Positions 1-5,900 of a stretch of 6,687 nucleotides of DNA are shown here, one piece after another. Both the position numbers and the translations under genes were made by a program. Numbering within the stretch: position 1 is the stretch's first letter; every line of letters starts with the position of its first letter. The stretch spans positions 1 to 6,687 of the forward strand of contig JAGVWL010000039.1 of assembly GCA_018304285.1 (NCBI GenBank), read 5' to 3'. Source of the stretch: Microcaldota archaeon (lineage in GTDB: Archaea; Micrarchaeota; Micrarchaeia; Norongarragalinales; Norongarragalinaceae). The notes under the pieces were generated by a model. It was not told where the DNA came from. It searched no databases and saw only the letters and a program-made list of their open reading frames with translations.

Positions 1-103
1 TGAGCGGGGTTTCTACAAAGAAATCTCGCGGCACAAGTTGGAAAGCGCATTCGCAAACGCAGGAAAAGACTTAAAAGCAATCCGCGGCACTATTTTTTCG
101 TAA
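1..103 (+). CDS. C-terminal end of an unidentified upstream gene (partial)
   Basis: An open frame runs from the left edge to a TAA at 101-103, giving 33 codons in the frame that starts at base 2. The peptide begins ERGFYKEISRHK and ends AIRGTIFS. It is mixed in charge, looks soluble, and has no membrane segment. The fragment is too short to assign to a family, and I do not recognise it. Support for it being real is indirect: it lies on the same strand as the next gene, stops 33 nt before that gene's ATG, and uses similar codons (GCA, GGA, AAA, CGC). A short open frame at an edge can also occur by chance. Confidence 0.45.
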   Translation, partial: ERGFYKEISRHKLESAFANAGKDLKAIRGTIFS

Positions 104-136
104 TCCACGAAATTTACTGGAAGGCAGTGGTTTCAA

Positions 137-427
137 ATGGCTGAAGTTTCAAACAACACGCTCATAACCATAATCCTGCTCGCTTTGGCTATAACCCTCA
201 TTTCCACATGGACGTTATTTTCCAAGCTCGGAGTTCCGATTTCAGGTTTGATTTCCAACCCCACTGGAACGGTTTCCGCAAGCGTTCAATCCACCGTGGA
301 CATTTTCCTGCAAGACTCTCTCGTGAGCTTCGGGGCAGTGCAAGTCGGCGTCACTTACGACGGCTCCCGCAGCGGAAATTGGTCGAATGCAAGCGCATTC
401 CTATTGCGCAACAAGCGTGAGGGTTAA
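137..427 (+). CDS. N-terminal part of the broken surface gene, as read literally (96 aa)
   Basis: This is the uninterrupted open frame from ATG 137. The first 92 residues carry the membrane anchor (about 9-28, within TLITIILLALAITLISTW) and the first half of the ectodomain. The last residues, KREG, come from the shifted frame and are probably not native. Upstream of the ATG there is GGAAGGCAGTGG but no good Shine-Dalgarno match at normal spacing. The start is chosen because it directly precedes the hydrophobic segment and no other start is available. If the sequence is correct and no recoding occurs, the cell makes only this truncated product. Confidence 0.6.
   Translation: MAEVSNNTLITIILLALAITLISTWTLFSKLGVPISGLISNPTGTVSASVQSTVDIFLQDSLVSFGAVQVGVTYDGSRSGNWSNASAFLLRNKREG
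401..419 (+). other. Frameshift site inside the small surface gene
   Basis: The N-terminal frame reads ...F L L R N and then K R E G stop. The frame displaced by one base reads S V R V N V T I V from 414, which continues the beta-strand pattern. Dropping one A at about 413 gives RNSVRVNV; restoring two bases would also work. No homopolymer longer than two bases lies here, so a simple run-length error is not obvious. No slippery heptamer or strong downstream hairpin was seen. Confidence 0.6.
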
Positions 428-719
428 CGTAACTATAGTGGCAACAGCATTGTGGACTTCCACGTCCGGCAACCAAACCAACTACCAATTCAACACCACA
501 AACGCTACGAGCAACACTTCACTAAAGGAAACTTGCTACATTGCGCAAAGCACGTGGACTACAGTGCCGCTGGACTCTCCAACTTATGCCATGTGCCAGC
601 TGAACTTCAGCGACGGAAACGACTACGCCAACGTGTCCATCATGATTACAGTTCCCACGGGCGAAGCTGCAGGAACGAAAACGTCGACCGTAACCTTCAC
701 TGCATCGGCTGGATCGTAA

Positions 720-883
720 ACACTCTAAATCAATAGTCGAGAGGGATGTTTTCTACCCAACTTTTTTTCTATATAGCGTAAAGCATTTCCCTTAGCCTCT
801 GCGTGCGCGCCGCTGCTTTTGGAGGCACACAGTATAGGATTGTAGAAGGAACGTGCCATAGGGGTAAAAGGAAACAGGACGCG
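720..883. other. Convergent intergenic region
   Basis: These 164 nt separate the stop of the + strand gene from the stop of the - strand operon. They contain the oligo-T tract at 762-768. For the - strand transcript there is only a weak pyrimidine stretch (CCTGTTTCCTTTTACCCC, the complement of 861-878), which may serve as its terminator. I see no credible gene, repeat or stable RNA here. Confidence 0.5.
762..771 (+). terminator. Oligo-T tract, likely archaeal-type terminator of the small gene
   Basis: Seven consecutive T followed by CTA lie 43 nt after the TAA of the + strand gene. Archaeal RNA polymerase can terminate at oligo-T tracts without a hairpin. The position between two convergent genes fits this role, but it is unconfirmed. 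Confidence 0.45.
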
Positions 884-2890
884 TTACTTCTTCTTGCGCT
901 TGGCTTCGGAGGCTGCGGCAGACTCGCCTTCACCCGAACCGCGTTCGAATTCGCGTTTTATCAAGAACGCCAGGCCGATTACTGCAACCACCACGATGGC
1001 TGCGAACAGCCCAACCGCGCGCGTGGCAGTGAAAAAGCCGGTGGTTTGAGAAGGCGCTTTGACTGCAGTAGTCTTCAAGGAATAGTGCCTTCCGGATTCG
1101 GAAGAGGAAAGCTCGATTGCAATGGTAGAGTTTTCCTGCGCCTCGAAAACCGCTTTCAAGTCTTTAGACTCGCCGGGAGCAAGCTGCAGCACTGCAGGCT
1201 CGAACGAAGCTCCCTGCGCTGAAAGCGAGGGGGTTAATGCAACGGGGAAAGAGCCTTTGTTGCTGACCACCAGAAGCAGCTCGTTCTTTACAGTTGAATT
1301 GGAAGCCGAAAGCGTCAACTGTCCTTTCTCGCGCACTTCAACGCTGGAAGAGCGTATTGAGAACGACAGGTTTTCCTGCAAAACCACGCCGTTGGCGGTT
1401 ACCGTCGATTGCACCACGAAGTTTCCTTCAGCCAACGGCGTTGTGGTGAACACCAGAGTACCGTTTTCCATGCGCAGTTTAGGCTGCAGGAACAAATCAA
1501 GGGGAAGCGAGAGCGACGCTTGGCTTGCGGGCTGCGTGAATTGCAAAAGAAAATCCTGTTCAACTCCCGACTCGCCTTCGAAAGACTTGCTGCCCGCGAT
1601 TGCGAAAGGCTGTTGCTGCTGCGTGCATTGCTTGACTATCACGCGCGGAGTTTTGAGTATCGACTGGTTGGCGTAAACGAAAACCCGATACGCGCCCAGC
1701 GCGGAGCCCGTTACCAAGAGCGAGGCTGAAGCCGCTTGGTTGGCTTGAAGCAAGACCGAAGCCGGCTCAACACGCGCGGGAATGTCGGCTTGCGCCGAAA
1801 AGTCGTATTGCTTCGGGAAAGGGTTGTTGTTCTTGAACGAGAAGGGAATGCTGCCGCTGTCGCCCAGGCAAAGCTCCAAATCACCGAAAACCGCGCTCAC
1901 GCAATCTTTCAAAATCACGTTGACGCTCGCGCTGTCGGAAGACGCGGGCCCGAAGGCGTTGAGCGTGAGCGTCTTGTTGCCCGGCTGCAGCTGTCCGGCG
2001 TTGATGTTGAATTCGACAGTGCGCGTTGAGTTCTGCAATATTGAAAGCTTGGTTGCGGAAAACGTTCCCGGAACGCCGCTTGCGGAAAGCTCGAATTGCG
2101 CCAACGCGCCCTCGTTCTTCAGTGAAAGCGAAATAGACTTGCGCGTGCCGGCGCAAAACTCAATGCTGTCGGTGGAGGGAGAAAGCGTGATTTTGCCGAG
2201 CTCTTTGAAATTGCAAGCCTGGATTTCTACGCCTGCTGTAGCGAAAGCGTTGTTGGCGCGCACGTTGTAGGAAAAGCTTGAAGGCGGAGTGCCGTCCGGA
2301 GGCTGGAGCAAAAGCAGGAAGTTTCTCGACGCGCCGGGGCTCAAGTCGAACGAATCAGACGCAAGCGAGTAGAACGCACGGGGCAGGTTTTCGAAAACAA
2401 GCCGCCCTTGCTCGTTCACCAATCCGGTGTTGCGCAGGGAAATCAAGATGCTTTGCGAGTTGCCCGGGCATACGCTTTGCTGGACGGGAATGGAAAGCTC
2501 GAGGTTCCTGCACGCGCGCACTACCACCAATCCCTCGGCAGTGGCCGCACCGCGCGAGCCGCGGGCCGTAACAGTGAAGGGATAATTGCCGGGCTTCACG
2601 TCGCACGCGGTATTAAGCACTAGGGTTGTTTTGATGGCGGAATCGCGGGGGACTGGAAGCTGGGGCTGCTGTATAAAAGCGGAAAACTGCTGTGCCGAAT
2701 CGAACTGCATTTCGAAAACGTCGTCCTGGTCGCTGTATACGCTGACGTCGTAGTAAACCGGGTCGCACGCGCACGCCGAAAGCCCGTTGGGCGCGATGGA
2801 AACATGGGGCAAGGCGAAAGCCGGCGCGGACATCAATGCGAATAGGGAGATGACGGCTATGAAAACTTTGGAAAACTTCGCGCACGGCAT
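884..2890 (-). CDS. Secreted type I membrane protein with six Ig-like (CARDB/NEW3, COG1470-like) modules
   Basis: The protein has 668 residues from the ATG at 2890. Residues 1-26 form a signal peptide: basic start with K5 and K8, hydrophobic core IAVISLFALM, probable cleavage after APAFA. Six beta-sandwich modules follow, at about 29-127, 128-226, 232-330, 333-422, 428-514 and 515-611. Modules 2-4 each have a cysteine early (C141, C246, C341, within CxG) and one at the end (C226, C330, C422), which probably form disulfides. Module 1 has C40, C42, C96 and C127. The fifth module resembles cadherin-like or putative-Ig domains; the sixth is a COG1470-type domain. Seven N-x-S/T sequons are present. 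A membrane helix at about 624-644 is followed by a tail ending KRKKK, so the modules lie outside the cell. An in-frame ATG at 2917 would add nine residues (MLAKGEEIE), whose acidic charge spoils the signal peptide, so 2890 is preferred. The gene follows the larger - strand gene by 30 nt and is surely co-transcribed. A surface scaffold or adhesin role is inferred. Confidence 0.85.
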   Translation of the reverse strand: MPCAKFSKVFIAVISLFALMSAPAFALPHVSIAPNGLSACACDPVYYDVSVYSDQDDVFEMQFDSAQQFSAFIQQPQLPVPRDSAIKTTLVLNTACDVKPGNYPFTVTARGSRGAATAEGLVVVRACRNLELSIPVQQSVCPGNSQSILISLRNTGLVNEQGRLVFENLPRAFYSLASDSFDLSPGASRNFLLLLQPPDGTPPSSFSYNVRANNAFATAGVEIQACNFKELGKITLSPSTDSIEFCAGTRKSISLSLKNEGALAQFELSASGVPGTFSATKLSILQNSTRTVEFNINAGQLQPGNKTLTLNAFGPASSDSASVNVILKDCVSAVFGDLELCLGDSGSIPFSFKNNNPFPKQYDFSAQADIPARVEPASVLLQANQAASASLLVTGSALGAYRVFVYANQSILKTPRVIVKQCTQQQQPFAIAGSKSFEGESGVEQDFLLQFTQPASQASLSLPLDLFLQPKLRMENGTLVFTTTPLAEGNFVVQSTVTANGVVLQENLSFSIRSSSVEVREKGQLTLSASNSTVKNELLLVVSNKGSFPVALTPSLSAQGASFEPAVLQLAPGESKDLKAVFEAQENSTIAIELSSSESGRHYSLKTTAVKAPSQTTGFFTATRAVGLFAAIVVVAVIGLAFLIKREFERGSGEGESAAASEAKRKKK
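959..1021 (-). other. C-terminal transmembrane helix of the second - strand gene
   Basis: Residues 624-644 (starting RAVGLFAAIVVV) form one hydrophobic helix. KREFER follows directly and the protein ends KRKKK. The positive charge on this side predicts a cytoplasmic tail and an outside N-terminal bulk. Confidence 0.8.
2813..2890 (-). other. Signal peptide of the second - strand gene
   Basis: Residues 1-26 have a short basic n-region, a hydrophobic core of about 13 residues, and an APAFA ending before LPHVSIAP. This is a textbook Sec signal with an A-x-A cleavage motif. Confidence 0.75.
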
Positions 2891-2900
2891 TTCAATCTCT

Positions 2901-2905
2901 TCGCC
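2901..2905 (-). promoter_or_regulatory. Possible ribosome binding site for the start at 2890
   Basis: On the - strand, AAAAGGCGAAGAGATTGAA precedes the ATG at 2890, with GGCGA ten bases upstream. It is an imperfect match to the archaeal GGTGA-type site. It supports the 2890 start together with the signal peptide shape, but is weak alone. Confidence 0.3.
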
Positions 2906-2920
2906 TTTTGCAAGCATATA

Positions 2921-5900
2921 TTACTTTCGTCCCTTGTCGAGCTTTTTCTGCGCTTCGCTTTCAGCCAGCTTTTCCTTCATTTCCCTGCCCGCGTAATACA
3001 AGAACGCAGCCAGGCCTATGCCTATCGCCAAAAGCAACAGCAGCAATCCCGTCGCGGAATTGGAAAGGAAGCCCACGAAAAACCCGCTCAAGCCGGACGC
3101 TGAAGACTTGGAGGGAACGCGGACGGGCACGCTCTTGACTTTGCCCGAATCCGATTGCAGGCGCAAAAGCATTTCAAAGTCCTTGTCGTCGTACGCGTTG
3201 TTGTAAAGCTTGAATTCCATATTCACAGTCTCCCCTTGCTTCAGCGCAACGGGCGAAGCGGCAAAGCTCCAGCCTTGCGGGAGCGAAGCGTAGGCCGTAA
3301 GCGTAACAGCGCGGGGCTCGTTGTTTGTGACGGGCATGCGCACCGTAATTTCAGTAGCATTTCCGCGCGTGTCGAACGAGAACGAAGGCTCGCCCACGCT
3401 CGCCAACAGCAATTCGGCCGAAGGCGCGCGCACTACGATCGCGATGTTCTTGTCGGGAGCCACGAAAGCGCCGGATTCGACTTTGAGCTTTGCATTCGCT
3501 TTAGTCAAAGGCGCGTCCTGAGCTGCTACCAAAACCAGGTTTTTGGTTGCTTGCGACTTGGGCTGCAGCGAAAACGCCTGAATGCGTTCCACCTGAACTC
3601 CCGAAGGCAGGTTGGTCAGGTAGACCAGCACGGTGTTGAGCGCGAAAACGTCGTTGTTCTTGACGGTAATGGGAATGAGCGCGGTCGAGCCGGGAATTAT
3701 TTCGATTACCGAAGGCGCAGTGATTTGTATCGAGTCGGAAACCTGCGGCTCGAAGTGCGTGGCGCTGGAAACTACGTTGACCAAAAGGTTTTGGCTGTAA
3801 AGCAGTTCCTGGCGTTCGGACGGCAAGTCGGAAACGTCGTAATTCAAAGTAATGGTGTCGGCAGTGCCCTTAGCGACGTTGGTCTGCGTTGAAATCCTGC
3901 ACGCCGTTTCATCATTCACCGCCATTATCGCAACTTGCGCATTCAAGCAAGAGTAATTGCTGGAAGAAGCGGTTATGGTGTAAGCGCCCTCGCGGTCGTA
4001 CAAGCACTGCGCAGAGCAAGACCCGCTCGAGCCTACGCAATTGCTCGCGGTAACGCGGTTGCCGTTGCCGCAGTCTATCGTAAAGTTGTCCTGCTGGCCT
4101 TGAGCCAAATCCCTGTAATTCACGGTAACGCCCACGAACTCGTCTTCTTCAGTAGTTGTGGGGTTGGCGGTCAAGTAACACTTGTCAGTGTAATTTTCAA
4201 CCACGCGCACAATAGCCGAAGAACAGGTTTTTCCTGCAATCGAGGAAGTGGCGGTGAATTCGCCCGCGTCGGGATAATCGCACGAAACTCCGCACGAAGT
4301 TTTCCCGCCCTCGCACTGCACGGTCTTGGTCCTTCCGTTGCCGCAGTTGACGTCCACGGAATACTTGTTCTGCTGTATTGAAGATGAAGACAGGCGGATT
4401 GGAATGGTGTAAGAGCCGAGCCTAGTGCCCGACGGTGCAGTCACCTGCATTTCAACCTTCTCGAACTCTCCGGATTCAAGCTTGAAATTCTGCGGGTAGA
4501 TTTGCAGAGGCAAGACGTTGGAAGCGAACACCGAATAATGCAGCAAACGGTTGCCCGTGTTTTCCACGCTCAAAAACGCGCTTGCGCTCTTGCCCACCGC
4601 GATCGTAAGCGACAGGGGCGACAGGGTCACGGCCTGCGATTTCCGGTCCTTGACATCAAAGCAAACGGTCTGCTGGGACACTACCAGGCCGTCTTTCTTC
4701 AAAAGCAATTCGAACCTGTGTTCGCCCGCGTTGGCGTCGAACGGGTCGAGCGAAACGTAAACGTTGCGCGAGGTACCCTTGTCAAAACCGTAAATCTTGC
4801 TTTGCACCAGCTCCGCTTGCAGCGGGTGCGATTCGTCTTCATTCTCGAGCGAAGACATTTCTATTTCATAGTCTCCGGAAACGCCGTTGTTGGTCAAGGT
4901 AATAGGCACGCTTTCCACAGTATCTTCCGCATCCACGTCAACGCACGACCCGCCGCTTGAAAGGTAAACGTTGGGCGAAGGCACGTCGAGGGAAACGCTT
5001 GCAGACGCATCGTTGATTTCGCTCGACGCGGTTATCAAGAAAGATTTCAAGCCGCTGCCGCGCGCGGTAACGCAAAACTCGATTTGCTTGTTTTCCTGTG
5101 CAGTAATGCGGAACTGCTTTTCGCTGAACTCCCCGCTCAACGAAGAATCGCTGGACGAGTATCCCATTGTCACGGGCGAAGACGCGAGCCCGCGGTTGCG
5201 CACGAGCAAATCAAAGCACGCTTCCTCTCCCGGCAATGCGGTGATTTTTTCGCTAAGCGCGTCAACGGCCAATCCGCCGCTCATGCACGCCTGGATTGCA
5301 ATGTTCTTGCTGCACGCTGAAGAGATGAACGAAACTATCGCGTTGCGCGAGCCGGCCAAATTGCGAAGCGTCGAGTTGAATTCCACTATCGTTTGCTGCG
5401 AGGGGAAAAGCACTACGCTCGACGGGCCGTTCAATGCGGTGTTGGAGTATTGGATTTGGATTGGGACGGCGCCGGTAGAATTTTTGTTCGTAAGCTGGAC
5501 TTGGTAAGGCTGGGGCTCTTGTGAGTACGGGCACGAGGGCGAACGAATGAGAACCGCGTCGAAATTGCAGTTGTCCTGCGCGCTCGTCAAGCAAACGCTC
5601 TTGGAAACGGTTTTTCCCGCTTCAACCATAGCGCTCGACTGCGCTTGAGCATAACCTGCCTTTGAAACTTCGATTGAAACCAAGCCCGGGTCTGAAACTG
5701 CGGTTGCAACGCCCGTCGCATCGGTATAAGCGACGGTGCCGTTGACTGCAACGCTAGCGCTTTGCAAAGCCGCGCCCGAAATGCAGTCTGTAACGCGCGC
5801 CAAGACAGTCCCTTGCGTAGGCAAGGGTGCGATGAGCGAAGCCTGCGCTTGCGCGCAAACCGTGCCTTCAATGCTGGCTGAAACTATTTTGGTCTGCGGG

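Larger units (their letters stand above)
137..719 (+). pseudogene. Small membrane-anchored, sequon-rich surface protein, frameshifted
   Basis: Two frames together make one coherent protein of about 193 residues. The first (ATG at 137) gives residues 1-92, with a short N-terminus, one hydrophobic segment at about residues 9-28, then beta-strand-like sequence (SASVQSTVDIFLQ, LVSFGAVQVGV). The second frame continues from about 414 as SVRVNVTIVAT and ends at the TAA at 717-719, with the ending VPTGEAAGTKTSTVTFTAS. That ending is typical of beta-sandwich envelope proteins. Nine N-x-S/T sequons follow the membrane segment, so that side probably faces outward and may be glycosylated. Two cysteines (in ETCYIA and AMCQLNF) could pair. 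Reading on in the first frame stops at 425-427. The join needs one base skipped or two restored. The cause could be a true mutation, an assembly error or a recoding event. The function is not known; a pilin-like or envelope role is only a guess. Confidence 0.7.

Noticed and set aside
401..430. Programmed ribosomal frameshift in the small gene
   Set aside because: No slippery heptamer, rare-codon stall or strong downstream structure is visible. Mutation or sequence error is simpler, though not excluded by the sequence alone.
387..719. Independent gene starting at ATG 387
   Set aside because: The first residues, MQAHSYCAT, come from the shifted reading of the upstream half. There is no ribosome site and no signal peptide. 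It is better read as the second half of the frameshifted gene.
795..826. Hairpin GCCTC...GAGGC in the intergenic region
   Set aside because: The stem is only five pairs with a loop of about 22 bases and no adjacent T tract. Such a structure is expected by chance.
803..1222. + strand open frame beginning in the convergent intergenic region
   Set aside because: Most of it overlaps antisense the end of the second - strand gene, including its membrane helix and tail. It has no ribosome site and no recognisable protein features.
2914..2923. TATA-like TAATATATG at the junction of the two - strand genes
   Set aside because: It overlaps the stop codon and one possible start codon, too close to serve as a box for a leadered transcript, and the genes are almost touching.
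3155..3892. Long + strand open frame of 245 codons opposite the giant gene
   Set aside because: It is the antisense shadow of a GC-rich coding region. Its product is rich in Arg, Gln and Val with no domain pattern, while the - strand frame shows clear domains throughout.
4502..5507. + strand open frames at 4502-4960 and 4971-5507
   Set aside because: Both are antisense to NEW3-like domains of the giant gene, and their translations are low-information mixtures typical of shadow frames.
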